From an uncultured Hyphomicrobiaceae bacterium (GTDB taxonomy: Bacteria; Pseudomonadota; Alphaproteobacteria; Rhizobiales; CAMYJA01), in contig CAMYJA010000007.1 in assembly GCA_947258705.1 (NCBI GenBank), positions 208,424-272,423 on the forward strand: DNA of 64,000 nucleotides, written 5' to 3'. Shown piece after piece: positions 47,859 through 56,596 of this stretch; position 1 is the stretch's first letter, and every line of letters begins with the position of its first letter. Under the pieces are notes generated by a model. That model saw only the letters and a list, made by a program, of their open reading frames with translations, was not told the DNA's origin and made no database searches. The position numbers and the translations under genes are program-made.

Positions 47859-48030
47859 GAATTTCACTTTAGGCAATGGCGGTTTTACGCGAAATGATCT
47901 GAATCAATTCCGCCCCTCATCAAATCTTCGCCCCGGGGCTTGATGACCGGGCGCGATGGCGCGATAATCGCCGGATCGAATCATTTCGGCTGCATACGCT
48001 CACCGCAACAGCAAAGCAGGACCCCGACCC

Positions 48031-48246
48031 ATGCACAGCAGCAATGACAATGATGAGGGAAAGCTTCGTAAACTCCTCGAGGAGTTGCGCGGCGAGCACC
48101 GCGCGATCGATGCCCAGATCGCATCGCTCGAAGCCGAGGCGTCCGTCGATCATCTCGAGCTCAACCTGATGAAGCGCAAGAAGCTTTTTCTCAAGGACGA
48201 AATTATCGCTCTCGAAAACAAACTGCTGCCCGACATCATCGCCTGA
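48031..48246 (+). CDS. YdcH/DUF465 family small protein
   Basis: A 71-residue coiled-coil-like protein: KLRKLLEELRGEHRAIDAQIASLEAE and ELNLMKRKKLFLKDEIIALENKLLPD. This is the DUF465/YdcH pattern, found widely in proteobacteria with no known biochemical role. The sequence forms one long helix. It follows the DUF3775 gene divergently by about 170 bases. Confidence 0.85.
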   Translation: MHSSNDNDEGKLRKLLEELRGEHRAIDAQIASLEAEASVDHLELNLMKRKKLFLKDEIIALENKLLPDIIA

Positions 48247-48411
48247 AGCCCTGGGCTTAGGGCCTAAGGCCTAAGGCCTACGGCCCGAGATCGCGGATCT
48301 GCGGCCTGCGGGTGTGCAGAGCTGCTGAGCTGGTCTGACCCAAGGCGGACGCAGACTCCAATTCGTCAGATTAACGAGCTGAAGGTTTAGATCCGATGTG
48401 TCTGGCACAGG

Positions 48412-49443
48412 CTATTTTCCAGCCGTCCAGTCGATCAGCATCTGCCAGAGCCGGCCAAATTGTTCGCGCGCCCGCTCGCGGTGCGTTTCATAGCGGACAT
48501 GTTTGGTAAGTCCTGCGTCCGACGCGAGTTCGATTGAAAACAACGCATTGATTTCATTCGGAACGAAGGAATAGCGAACATCGACTATGCGATTGGGATT
48601 AACGGGATCGACCGCAGAGAAACCATCGCTGAAATGGTCGAACCGATCGATATCCCTTGCCTGTTGCGAATTTGGTTTCAGCCAGGGGAAATCCCGGGCA
48701 GGATTTAGTTTTGATACGGATGTACCTTTATAGACTTTGGGACCGATGCCGGCCCGAACGGCATCAATAAAGAACTTGTCTTCTGTTTCATAGACGCTCC
48801 TCCAGACAAGAATATTGCCAAAGCTGGGCTTTATTTCAAAACGCAGCGGCGCATGCCCGCGCGATGCCGCCAAATTGGCCGCGATTTCACGCGCACCCTG
48901 ATGCTGAAACCACCCCGCACCCAGATAGACAAGCGCCCAAACCAGGCCGATGCGGGCCAGGCGGGGCTCGTTGCGCACCGCCGCCAGGGCAACGGACAGC
49001 ACCAGCGGCAAGGTGAAAAGCGGATCGACGATGGAAATAATGCTCCAGGAATAGCGCGTCTCGATGAGCGGCCAGAACAGCATCGTGCCGAACGATGTCG
49101 CCGCGTCCAGCAGCGCATGTGTGGCGTAGCCCAATGAACACAAAAGCACTGTCTGCCAAAAACTTAATTGCCATCGCCGCCCCAAAATCCAGTGCACGAA
49201 CAGCGCTACGATCAAGCCGCCAAACGGAATGAAAAAAAGAGAATGCGTAAATTGTCGATGATAGGTGAGGAACAGCAGCGGATCGGTATCCGAGTAGATC
49301 AGTATGTCCAGATCCGCAGCCATGCCGCCGATCATTCCCAGAAAGCCGGCGAGGGCAGCATGAGAATTGCGGAGCCCGGACCGTTTGGCCCATGTCGATT
49401 GCGGCAATGCGGCGCCCAACGCGCCCTGCGTTATAGGATCCAT
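48412..49443 (-). CDS. membrane-bound metal-dependent hydrolase, YdjM/DUF457-type
   Basis: A 343-residue membrane protein. The N-terminal half has four to five helices with conserved metal-ligand-like residues: MDPITQGALGAAL, HAALAGFLGMIGGMAADLDILI, YHRQFTHSLFF, GYATHALLDAATSFGT. These match the YdjM/DUF457 family (putative metal-dependent hydrolase; LexA-regulated in E. coli). The C-terminal half, from residue ~195, is a soluble domain. I chose the ATG at 49443 (family start MDPITQG); the frame extends 15 codons upstream. The substrate is unknown. Confidence 0.83.
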   Translation of the reverse strand: MDPITQGALGAALPQSTWAKRSGLRNSHAALAGFLGMIGGMAADLDILIYSDTDPLLFLTYHRQFTHSLFFIPFGGLIVALFVHWILGRRWQLSFWQTVLLCSLGYATHALLDAATSFGTMLFWPLIETRYSWSIISIVDPLFTLPLVLSVALAAVRNEPRLARIGLVWALVYLGAGWFQHQGAREIAANLAASRGHAPLRFEIKPSFGNILVWRSVYETEDKFFIDAVRAGIGPKVYKGTSVSKLNPARDFPWLKPNSQQARDIDRFDHFSDGFSAVDPVNPNRIVDVRYSFVPNEINALFSIELASDAGLTKHVRYETHRERAREQFGRLWQMLIDWTAGK

Positions 49444-49594
49444 ATTATTCCAGGGATGAAAAATACCGCCCCATGCGAGCGTTCGCAACCAGGCGGTTAT
49501 AACACCAATACTGAGAGTCGTTTACACCCCGTCAAACCGGGTGGCGGCAATATTAGAGGTAAAAACGCGAAAAGCAATTGTCGCCGCAGCCTCC

Positions 49595-49735
49595 GTCCTT
49601 CGCGCGAAGGACATCCAGATGCCGGTTGCCCAGGCAACCACCCGATTGTACGGCGGGTGTCATCCGTGCAGCGCGGATTGCGTCTATATGAAATCCTCAT
49701 GGTGAGGCGGACCTTAGTCCGTCTCGAACCATGGG
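49595..49735. repeat. REP-like palindromes upstream of YdjM-like gene
   Basis: GTCCTTCGCGCGAAGGAC (49595-49612) is a perfect 18-base palindrome. At 49694-49735 the half-element CCTCATGGTGAGG...CGTCTCGAACCATGGG repeats the second half of the element at 2217-2269. Between and after them (to 50031) I see no trustworthy gene; the frames there are low-complexity and lack a ribosome site. A direct repeat TATATTTTTGATT (near 49970 and 50001) is also present. Confidence 0.6.
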
Positions 49736-50031
49736 CAGCCGATTCGCTCCATGTCAGGCGCGGTTTGCGCGAACCAATATTGCGCGTTGCGCCAACCGGA
49801 CAAATGCGGAGGGTTAGCGGTGTTAGTTTGTGTGCAGGAGGGGGCATTGGGCGACCGACAAACAAGGAGTTTGATCGACGCTGCCCAAGCGTCCGCTTAT
49901 GAAGGAGCTGCGGTAGTACGAACGGTTACGTGAATGACGGTGGATAACCCGGAGCGGAAATGGCGACCATATTTTTGATTTATGGTAATGGTGCCAGCTA
50001 TATTTTTGATTAAGTGGGTGCCAGCCTGCGT

Positions 50032-51018
50032 CTACCGATAATGCTTATAGAGCCACCAGGCAAAAACTCCGCCGAGCAATACGAGCATGAGAGAAACGAT
50101 CCAGAAAGCATAGGGATGTTCGGCACCGGGAATGCCGCCAACATTGATACCAAGCAGGCCGGCTAGAAAGCTCAAAGGAAGAAAGACCGCCGCCGCAATC
50201 GACAGAACCAGCATCGTGCTGTTCATTTTCTCCGCAAGACGATTAGTCAGCGCTTCCTGAATGACAGTGAGTCGTTCCCGTGCCTCGGCGAGATCTTCGA
50301 CATAGCGGGTCAGGCGTTGTGCGCTTTCCCTCAATTGTGCGCGACTTAACTCATCGAGCCAAGGCGCTTTCGCAACCGCCAACTGGGTGAGGACGTCGCG
50401 TTGCGGCACCAAATGTCGCTTGAGCGGAATGATTTGGAGCCGCAAATCGCGTACCTGCTTACGCAGTTCGCCAATATCAGAATGGTTGCGATCGCTTTGA
50501 TCGTCGAGATCGTCGATATCATCGTTTAGCTTTTGAAGCACGTTACCGATTTTATTGATAAGACCGTCGACAAGCACCGTCACAAAACCACCTAGGCTTT
50601 CGGGACAGTCGCCTGAATCTATATCCTGCCTGATTTCATGCAGACTTTGCACACGCCGCCTTTGCAGGGTAATTATTCTGTTCCGTTCGATAAAAGCACG
50701 AACCGTAACGAGATCTTCGGGATCTTCGTGAGGGTTCATGTTGATGCCGCGCAGGAGAAGGAGGATACCTTTGGTGCCTACGTGAATTCGTGGTTGCGGA
50801 TTGATCAACGTGAGCGCCTCGACAGTGTGCTCCGCCATGCTCGCATCCGAGATCAGCCAGCGTGCAGTTGCGGGATTATCCATATCAAAATGCATCCAAT
50901 GCCAGACATCGTCTTCCGGTGATTCATGAAACACGTCCTTGTCATTTAATTTGAGCGGACTCTGTCCTGCGCCAAGTTCATAGCCGAAAAGCAATCCTAT
51001 CTTATTCAGTTCGGTCAT
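50032..51018 (-). CDS. ZntB-type zinc transporter (CorA family)
   Basis: A 328-residue CorA-superfamily transporter. The long cytoplasmic N-terminal part (residues 1-265) ends in a coiled region (VVYPL-like segment LTVIQEALTNRLAEKMNSTMLVLSI). Two helices follow, with the signature GINVGGIPG between them. This GIN motif, in place of CorA's GMN, marks ZntB, a zinc (proton-coupled) transporter. The ATG at 51018 overlaps the stop of the upstream MscS-type gene as ATGA, so the two are translationally coupled. Confidence 0.9.
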   Translation of the reverse strand: MTELNKIGLLFGYELGAGQSPLKLNDKDVFHESPEDDVWHWMHFDMDNPATARWLISDASMAEHTVEALTLINPQPRIHVGTKGILLLLRGINMNPHEDPEDLVTVRAFIERNRIITLQRRRVQSLHEIRQDIDSGDCPESLGGFVTVLVDGLINKIGNVLQKLNDDIDDLDDQSDRNHSDIGELRKQVRDLRLQIIPLKRHLVPQRDVLTQLAVAKAPWLDELSRAQLRESAQRLTRYVEDLAEARERLTVIQEALTNRLAEKMNSTMLVLSIAAAVFLPLSFLAGLLGINVGGIPGAEHPYAFWIVSLMLVLLGGVFAWWLYKHYR

Positions 51019-53528
51019 GAGTCTTCCAGTTTTGTTTCTGCACGCGTCATGGTTTCGGCATGCGAGCCCTTGATATGGATGTCTCGTTGCGGAAACGGAA
51101 TTTCGATATTGTTGCGCTTCAATGCATCCCATATCTCGAACCTCAATTCGTTCATGATGCGAACGCGATTTATGACATCGGGAAGAAACACCCGAAGCTC
51201 CAGGTCGAGGGAACTTTCACCATAATCCTTGAAATAGACGACGCTCTCAGGATAGGGCAGCACCTCGGGATGATTCTTGGCAACCTCAAGCAGCACATCG
51301 CGCACCTTGCCGAGATCAGATTTGTAGGAGACGCCAATATTGATATCTAGGCGGCATGTGCGATCCCGGTGCATCCAGTTTTTTACTGTGCCGCTGATCA
51401 GTACTGAATTCGGAATAATGACAGCCTCCTTATTGACGGTTTCGATTTCCGTGGCGCGCACGTTGATCCGCCGGACATAGCCTTCATTCCCATCAACCAT
51501 GATCCAGTCTCCGACTTTGATCGGTCGCTCCAAAAGAAGGATGAGCCCAGAGACAAAGTTATTAAAAATGCTTTGCAGTCCAAAACCAATGCCGACAGAC
51601 AATGCACCGGCAATAATGGCAATTTTCGTAAAATCGATCCCGAGATAACTGGCGGCAAGGAGAAGGGACAATACGAAGCCGGTATAACCGATGATTGTGT
51701 ATACAGAGGTGCGTAACCCTGTGTCTGTACGCCCCACATAACTAAGCCTGTTTGAGATCCACCGCTGAACAATTCTCGTTATCAAAACACCTCCGGCAAA
51801 GAAGCCGATGGCGACCAGCACTGTTTTTAGCGATAGCGTGAACCCGCCAAACTGAACGCCCCAAAAAGCCTGCACGATCCATGTACGGACTTCAGTCCAG
51901 TCAAAACCCCATTGCAGTAGCAGAAATGGAATTGCAAAGAGGAGGAGGAGTATGTCGAGGGACAGCCCCGTCAACACACGCAAGGTGCCTAAGGTAGCGG
52001 CGTGCCCGCCTTGGTCAGCATCGCCGACGAAATTTGAGGGAGCGCCTTCCTGGCCCGCAAAAAGGCGTTTCGTTGAATAATAGTCGATGACCAGATGCAG
52101 CATATAGGTGGCGTAAAGAATGCCTCCCGTTGCAACCACCTGGGATCCGGTAAAGCGAGCCAATGCGATATAGCCAGAAAAGGCAGATACAAACAATGTG
52201 GCGACGAGCGCGAGTCCCACAACATAGAGTATACCTCGCCAGCCATCAAAAACCATTATCCTTTTGGCATCACCCATACGCCGCAACGTCACCAGAACAG
52301 CCACGAGGCAAAAACCATAGAGCATGGCGAATATAAATGTTGTAATCACTGAGAAGGAATAGGTGGCCTGAAGGCCCTTGATCATGTTTCCAGTCAACTC
52401 GTCAACAAACCACAAAACCACCAGGGCGATGACAAGAAATTTCAGGAGCTGGTATTCGGTGTTATCCTGCCCGGACATGCGCTCAAAATATGCGATGTTA
52501 GCGTGGACAAGAAATCCGAGAAAACCCGCAGCCAGCGCGGCCAAGGTGACATTGATAAAATGCCGTTCACTTCCGGGCGCCGGTATATCGGCCCAGGCAG
52601 CGACTGCAAAAAATGTACCGATGATCGCAGCAAAGGGGATAAAATAATGCAGCGACGTACGCATAATCACCGCGCCCTGCCCCGAAAACCGGGATGTCTG
52701 TTCACCCGCAGGTTGAAAAGGTTCAATCTTCCGGAACCGGTAAATCAGAAAACCGGCAAAAAGGATTGGCAACAGAACCAGCGCCAAAATGACTTGCCAA
52801 CTACTGCTCTTGAGCCTGGTCGTCACAGTGACGAAACCCTGTTCGACTTTTTCGAAAAATCGAGCCCGTGACCAAAAAGCCAGACTCCACAAATCCGGCC
52901 CAAAAAGATTAGGTACACGTGTCAGTAATCGTGTCGAAAATCTTTCCCGGCGTTTGACGTTTGACGCGGAAACAATCTGAGCAATGCGAATAAGATAAAC
53001 ATCCGACCGCTTTATCAGCCCATCAATGGCTCCCAGTTGCTCCTTCAGTTTGCGCCATTCACCAGCAACGCCTCCGGTTTCAACTGGTTCGACATCCTTT
53101 GGCTCAGGTCCGAGTTTCTTTAGCTGTTGCTCCAAATCCTCGCGTTTTGACTTGAGGCTGGTGATGAATTTGGCAATCTCGTCCTTGATTTTCGCGAGAA
53201 CCTCTGGCAGCTCCCGCAATTCATCATCGGAGCTGGAAACGGCCTGCAAAACCATGTCCGCATCGTCGATCTTGGTCTCCCATACAGCCATTTTTGGCGC
53301 ATGTTGTTCGAGAATTCGCGAGGCCACGCCCCCCTCAATGAGTTGTGTAATCCATTCAGGCTGGGCAACCCGTTGCCTGAGAGGTGTTTCAACTGTAATC
53401 GCATCCGCACCGCCACTCGACTCCTGAGCGGCGGCCCCACAGGGCACCAGCATTGCGTAGACAAGCACTAACGGGACTAGGGCAGTGAATGTGAGCACTC
53501 TTGGTCGTTGCGATTGGCAGATATGCAT
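51015..53528 (-). CDS. large MscS-type channel with DUF3772 domain
   Basis: An 837-residue exported or membrane channel of the MscK/DUF3772-MscS group. The signal peptide (VLTFTALVPLVLVYAMLVPCGAAA) precedes a periplasmic coiled region with DUF3772-like segments, and about 11 helices span residues ~245-620. The C-terminus is the MscS pore and beta domain (IAGALSVGIGFGLQSIFNNFVSGLILLLERPIKVGDWIMVDGNEG), then the cytoplasmic vestibule. It gates on membrane tension. Its stop codon overlaps the zntB start, a link between osmotic protection and ion transport that I infer from position. Confidence 0.9.
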   Translation of the reverse strand: MHICQSQRPRVLTFTALVPLVLVYAMLVPCGAAAQESSGGADAITVETPLRQRVAQPEWITQLIEGGVASRILEQHAPKMAVWETKIDDADMVLQAVSSSDDELRELPEVLAKIKDEIAKFITSLKSKREDLEQQLKKLGPEPKDVEPVETGGVAGEWRKLKEQLGAIDGLIKRSDVYLIRIAQIVSASNVKRRERFSTRLLTRVPNLFGPDLWSLAFWSRARFFEKVEQGFVTVTTRLKSSSWQVILALVLLPILFAGFLIYRFRKIEPFQPAGEQTSRFSGQGAVIMRTSLHYFIPFAAIIGTFFAVAAWADIPAPGSERHFINVTLAALAAGFLGFLVHANIAYFERMSGQDNTEYQLLKFLVIALVVLWFVDELTGNMIKGLQATYSFSVITTFIFAMLYGFCLVAVLVTLRRMGDAKRIMVFDGWRGILYVVGLALVATLFVSAFSGYIALARFTGSQVVATGGILYATYMLHLVIDYYSTKRLFAGQEGAPSNFVGDADQGGHAATLGTLRVLTGLSLDILLLLFAIPFLLLQWGFDWTEVRTWIVQAFWGVQFGGFTLSLKTVLVAIGFFAGGVLITRIVQRWISNRLSYVGRTDTGLRTSVYTIIGYTGFVLSLLLAASYLGIDFTKIAIIAGALSVGIGFGLQSIFNNFVSGLILLLERPIKVGDWIMVDGNEGYVRRINVRATEIETVNKEAVIIPNSVLISGTVKNWMHRDRTCRLDINIGVSYKSDLGKVRDVLLEVAKNHPEVLPYPESVVYFKDYGESSLDLELRVFLPDVINRVRIMNELRFEIWDALKRNNIEIPFPQRDIHIKGSHAETMTRAETKLEDS

Positions 53529-54045
53529 AATGATTTGGCTTTCCTCGATACCCGCTCAGATTATCTGTGCCGGCGGATACTGCTACCACTAAAAGAAAAT
53601 ATGCCACCAGTTTTTGATAGTTGAAGTCTGGTACAAGCTTTGGCGTTTTCTCAATTATGGATATGGATCAATTCTGAGATGTCAACGAGGCTTGATAATT
53701 TGAGGGCATGAAACCTTGGCCGACCGTTATCAACAGACACTTCCGTAACCGGTCTAACCCTGACATCAAATGGCGCCGGAAACAAACACACCAGATTTGT
53801 CTGTATTTAAGACTCATTTGCACAACAAATGTCCGCTCTTGGCCCAACTCTGCCAATCGGCCAATGAAAGCTTTTGGGGGAACAGCGGAATCTCGTCCCG
53901 ACGGACAGTTCCGATTGCTTCAATGCATCATCTAAGTCCGCTCCCTCTGCAATGCCCTCACCTCCACACCTCCCCCACCGCCCGCACCTCCCAAACGCCC
54001 GCAAGTAAAATCCCGAGGCTTCCCTGCAAAACCCTGCCCCGGCTC
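53529..54045. other. Intergenic region with dispersed-repeat-like segment
   Basis: The stretch upstream of the MscS-type gene has no credible CDS. A minus-strand frame starting MAELGQERTFVVQ and plus-strand frames of 62-100 residues recall the spurious 'MSALGQKRTFA'-type ORFs that come from a dispersed Hyphomicrobiales repeat. Pyrimidine-rich DNA follows at 53940-54040. I see no RNA gene. Confidence 0.4.
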
Positions 54046-54073
54046 TTGCCAAGCCCGCCCGCGTGCCTATAAT
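54046..54073 (+). promoter_or_regulatory. Sigma-70 promoter of purEK
   Basis: TTGCCA (54046-54051), 16-base spacer, TATAAT (54068-54073). The -10 box is perfect and the -35 box has four matches. Transcription should start near 54080, immediately before the leader hairpins at 54088-54120. Confidence 0.65.
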
Positions 54074-54087
54074 CGCGCGCTTTCCCC

Positions 54088-54120
54088 GGCCCAGGCCGAC
54101 CTGGGCCGGCCTAGGCCGGC
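54088..54120 (+). promoter_or_regulatory. Structured leader of purE mRNA
   Basis: GGCCCAGG-ccga-CCTGGGCC (54088-54107) is a perfect 8-base stem with a 4-base loop. It overlaps GCCGGCCTAGGCCGGC (54105-54120), a perfect 16-base palindrome, so two alternative or adjacent structures can form before the GGGAGAG ribosome site at 54124-54130. This might be a leader control element; no known riboswitch class is recognised. Confidence 0.55.
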
Positions 54121-54137
54121 TTCGGGAGAGTGCTGCG

Positions 54138-54620
54138 AAAATAGGCATTATCATGGGCAGCCAGTCCGACTGGCCGACCATGGAACGTGCCGCCGACATC
54201 CTCACCGAGCTTGAAATACCCTTCGAGGTCCGCATTGTCTCGGCGCACCGGACGCCGGACCGGCTATACGCCTATGCCCGGGGGGCCGAAGAACGGGGCC
54301 TGCAAATCATTATCGCGGGCGCGGGCGGTGCGGCGCATCTCCCCGGCATGACAGCTTCGCTGACCACCCTGCCCGTTTTCGGCGTTCCCATCGAAAGCCG
54401 CGCTCTTTCGGGCAAGGATAGTCTCCTGTCGATCGTTCAAATGCCCAGGGGGATTCCCGTCGGCACGCTCGCCATCGGCGATGCGGGCGCGTCGAACGCC
54501 GCACTTCTGGCGGCGCAGGTCCTGGCGCTTCATGACGCGGCGCTGGCCGGCCGGCTCAAGGCCTGGCGTCAGGCACAGACCGATGCGGTCGTGGAAACGC
54601 CCGAAAGTCAGGGTTCGTAG
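54138..54620 (+). CDS. purE: N5-carboxyaminoimidazole ribonucleotide mutase, start codon unresolved
   Basis: PurE converts N5-CAIR to CAIR in purine synthesis. The family core begins [22 protein letters not shown] (from 54138), includes [24 protein letters not shown] and [23 protein letters not shown], and is about 160 residues. The start is odd. The only upstream in-frame start, GTG at 54063, lies inside the promoter, before the -10 box. No ATG, GTG or TTG follows until ATG 54153, which would delete the first strand of the fold. I place the start at the first conserved codon. It is followed three bases later by purK. Confidence 0.85.
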   Translation, partial: KIGIIMGSQSDWPTMERAADILTELEIPFEVRIVSAHRTPDRLYAYARGAEERGLQIIIAGAGGAAHLPGMTASLTTLPVFGVPIESRALSGKDSLLSIVQMPRGIPVGTLAIGDAGASNAALLAAQVLALHDAALAGRLKAWRQAQTDAVVETPESQGS

Positions 54621-54623
54621 CCG

Positions 54624-55727
54624 ATGGCCGACCTGCCGCTGAAACCTGGAAGCACCATCGGGATTTTTGGCGGCGGCCAGCTCGGCCGCATGCTGGCCAT
54701 GGCGGCTGCGGAACTCGGCTTTGCGACGCATATCTATTGCGATCATGACGGCTCTCCGGCCTCGCAGGTCGCGACCCGCACAAGCGTCGCCGCCTATGAC
54801 GACATGGCCGCGCTCGAGCGGTTCGCGGGCTCGATCGACGTCGCCAGTTTCGAATTCGAAAACATCCCGACGGAAGCGCTCGAATTCATATCGGCCCATA
54901 CCCGCCTCGCGCCCGGCGCCAATACGCTCGACACCACAAGGGACCGCCTGGTGGAGAAGGAATTCGTCGCCGGTCTCGGGATTCCGGTGGCGCCTTTTGT
55001 CAATATCGGCGAAGAACTCGACCTCGACCTCGATGAAATTGGGGATAAGATCCGCTTTCCCGCACTGATGAAATCGCGGCGTTTCGGCTATGACGGCAAG
55101 GGCCAGGTCCGGGTCGTGTCGCCCGGCGAGATCCATGCGGCATGGGAGAGCCTCGACCGGGCCGCCTCGATACTCGAGGAGATCATTCCCTTTGAGCGCG
55201 AGTTCTCGACCGTGGCCGTCCGCGACGATGGCGGGGAAATGCTGTTTTACGATCTCACGGAGAACGATCATGAGGGCGGCATATTGCGCCGCGCCCAGGT
55301 GCCGGCCGCGGCCCCTCCCGAAATACATGAAAAGGCCCGGGACATTGCCGGGATCATTGCCGCGCGGCTCGACTATGTCGGAACCTTTGCGGTCGAATAT
55401 TTTTATTGCGGCCCCGATTTCGAGCATCCGCTCATCGTCAACGAGATCGCCCCCCGGGTTCACAATACCGGCCACTGGACGATGGACGCGGCCCTGACGA
55501 GCCAGTTCGAAAATCATATCCGCGCCATTGCCGGCTGGCCGCTCGCCTCGACGATCAGGATCGCGGATGCGGTGATGACCAATCTCATCGGCGACGATCT
55601 CCTCAACTGGCCCCGGCTCGCGAAATCGCCCGAAAACGTCCTGCATATTTACGGCAAGGACGAAATCCGCGCCGGGCGTAAAATGGCGCATGTCACGCGG
55701 CTTTCGCCCAGAACGGGCTGGAACTGA
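54624..55727 (+). CDS. purK: N5-carboxyaminoimidazole ribonucleotide synthase
   Basis: PurK makes N5-CAIR from AIR, bicarbonate and ATP, the step before PurE. The 367-residue ATP-grasp enzyme has IGIFGGGQLGRMLAMAA at the start, then SFEFENIPTEAL, FPALMKSRRFGYDGKGQVRV as the grasp core, and VNEIAPRVHNTGHWTMDA near residue 270. It starts three bases after purE and shares its promoter, completing a purEK operon distant from purC-SQL. Confidence 0.96.
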   Translation: MADLPLKPGSTIGIFGGGQLGRMLAMAAAELGFATHIYCDHDGSPASQVATRTSVAAYDDMAALERFAGSIDVASFEFENIPTEALEFISAHTRLAPGANTLDTTRDRLVEKEFVAGLGIPVAPFVNIGEELDLDLDEIGDKIRFPALMKSRRFGYDGKGQVRVVSPGEIHAAWESLDRAASILEEIIPFEREFSTVAVRDDGGEMLFYDLTENDHEGGILRRAQVPAAAPPEIHEKARDIAGIIAARLDYVGTFAVEYFYCGPDFEHPLIVNEIAPRVHNTGHWTMDAALTSQFENHIRAIAGWPLASTIRIADAVMTNLIGDDLLNWPRLAKSPENVLHIYGKDEIRAGRKMAHVTRLSPRTGWN

Positions 55728-55735
55728 AGCGCCGG

Positions 55736-55844
55736 CCACCAGTGGGCCACTAGTGGCTCCCACTAGTGGGGGACCAATGGCCGTCAGATCGCCTCCAGCC
55801 AACCAGATGCAACCAGTTGCCACGAGTGGGGGGCAGTCGTGGCA
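55736..55844. repeat. CCACNAGTGG decamer cluster and hairpin after purK
   Basis: Four near-identical decamers follow purK: CCACCAGTGG at 55736, CCACTAGTGG at 55747 and 55760, and CCACGAGTGG at 55820. The two middle copies are self-complementary. The last sits in a hairpin, TGCCACGA (55818-55825) with TCGTGGCA (55837-55844). There is no T-tract, so a terminator is uncertain. The rest of the gap to rpsU (55845-56119) has nothing recognisable. Confidence 0.5.
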
Positions 55845-56119
55845 CTATCGTCTGTTAAACCTGACGTCATGGCTGATGCAGTTTTCTGGACATTGCCCGC
55901 GGATTTTGATAAAAAGGGTCAAAGATTAATGCTGAACCGCCTTGTCGCGGCCGGCTTTCGTGCATTCCCTGCAGACGTTTCCTGCAGGTAATAACGGGAA
56001 GCAGGGTGTGCGGATGCGGTTTCTTGTGGTTTTCGAATTCCGCCAGGCCTTTGTTATTACCTTTGTAATTTCAGCTGTTTTGGCGAATTTGGAGCATTTA
56101 ACAGATAAGGATCAATTAC

Positions 56120-56359
56120 GTGCAGGTTCACGTTCGAGACAACAATGTCGATCAGGCGCTCAAGGCGCTGAAAAAGAAAATGCAGCGCGAAGGCATTTTT
56201 CGCGAGATGAAGCTTCGCAACTTTTATGAAAAGCCTTCGGAGAAGCGCGCGCGCGAAAAGGCCGAGGCGATTCGCCGGGCACGCAAGCTGGCGCGGAAAC
56301 GCGCACAACGCGAGGGCCTTCTTCCGGCGTCACGCAGTGGCCCGCGCGGCCGACGGTAA
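56120..56359 (+). CDS. rpsU: 30S ribosomal protein S21
   Basis: A 79-residue S21: [50 protein letters not shown], then a very basic Arg/Lys tail. S21 aids 30S initiation at the 16S rRNA 3' end. The start is GTG at 56120, with AAGGATC upstream. It is followed by a terminator, so it is monocistronic. Confidence 0.95.
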   Translation: MQVHVRDNNVDQALKALKKKMQREGIFREMKLRNFYEKPSEKRAREKAEAIRRARKLARKRAQREGLLPASRSGPRGRR

Positions 56360-56400
56360 GTTATTGAAAGAAAACAATAAATCCGTGAATGCAGACAGGA

Positions 56401-56426
56401 GGCTCCGTTCAAACGCGGGGCCTTTT
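56401..56426 (+). terminator. Terminator of rpsU
   Basis: GGCTCCG (56401-56407) pairs with CGGGGCC (56416-56422) with one G-T pair, followed by TTTTC. It lies 40 bases after the rpsU stop codon in the correct orientation. Confidence 0.65.
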
Positions 56427-56596
56427 CTGTGTCCGGCTTTGGAGCCGGGTCTGTGTCCGGCTTTGGGGGCCGGGGTATGTATTTGACGGCTGTTCAGGCT
56501 TGCGCCCTCAGAATGAGCACATTTAAACTTTAGGCGTTGTGATCTCAAGGGTGTCGATGGGACAATGAACATGATGGATATCAAGGGGCGCGGAAA

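Noticed and set aside
49497-49865. Minus-strand 122-residue frame upstream of the YdjM-like gene
   Set aside because: Arg/Pro-rich low-complexity sequence covering REP-like palindromes, no ribosome site or domain; typical of a frame opened by repeats.
53668-53935. Frames beginning MAELGQERTFVVQ (minus) and MKPWPTVINRHF (plus)
   Set aside because: They resemble spurious ORFs from a dispersed intergenic repeat and have no ribosome site or conserved domain.
54063-54137. GTG 54063 as the purE start, adding an Arg/Pro-rich N-terminal extension
   Set aside because: It lies before a near-perfect TATAAT box and the extension is encoded by hairpin-forming DNA, so it is unlikely to be translated; kept only as an alternative.
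55942-56229. Plus-strand frame overlapping the rpsU start
   Set aside because: Different reading frame from rpsU, no domain, and rpsU with its GTG start is certain.
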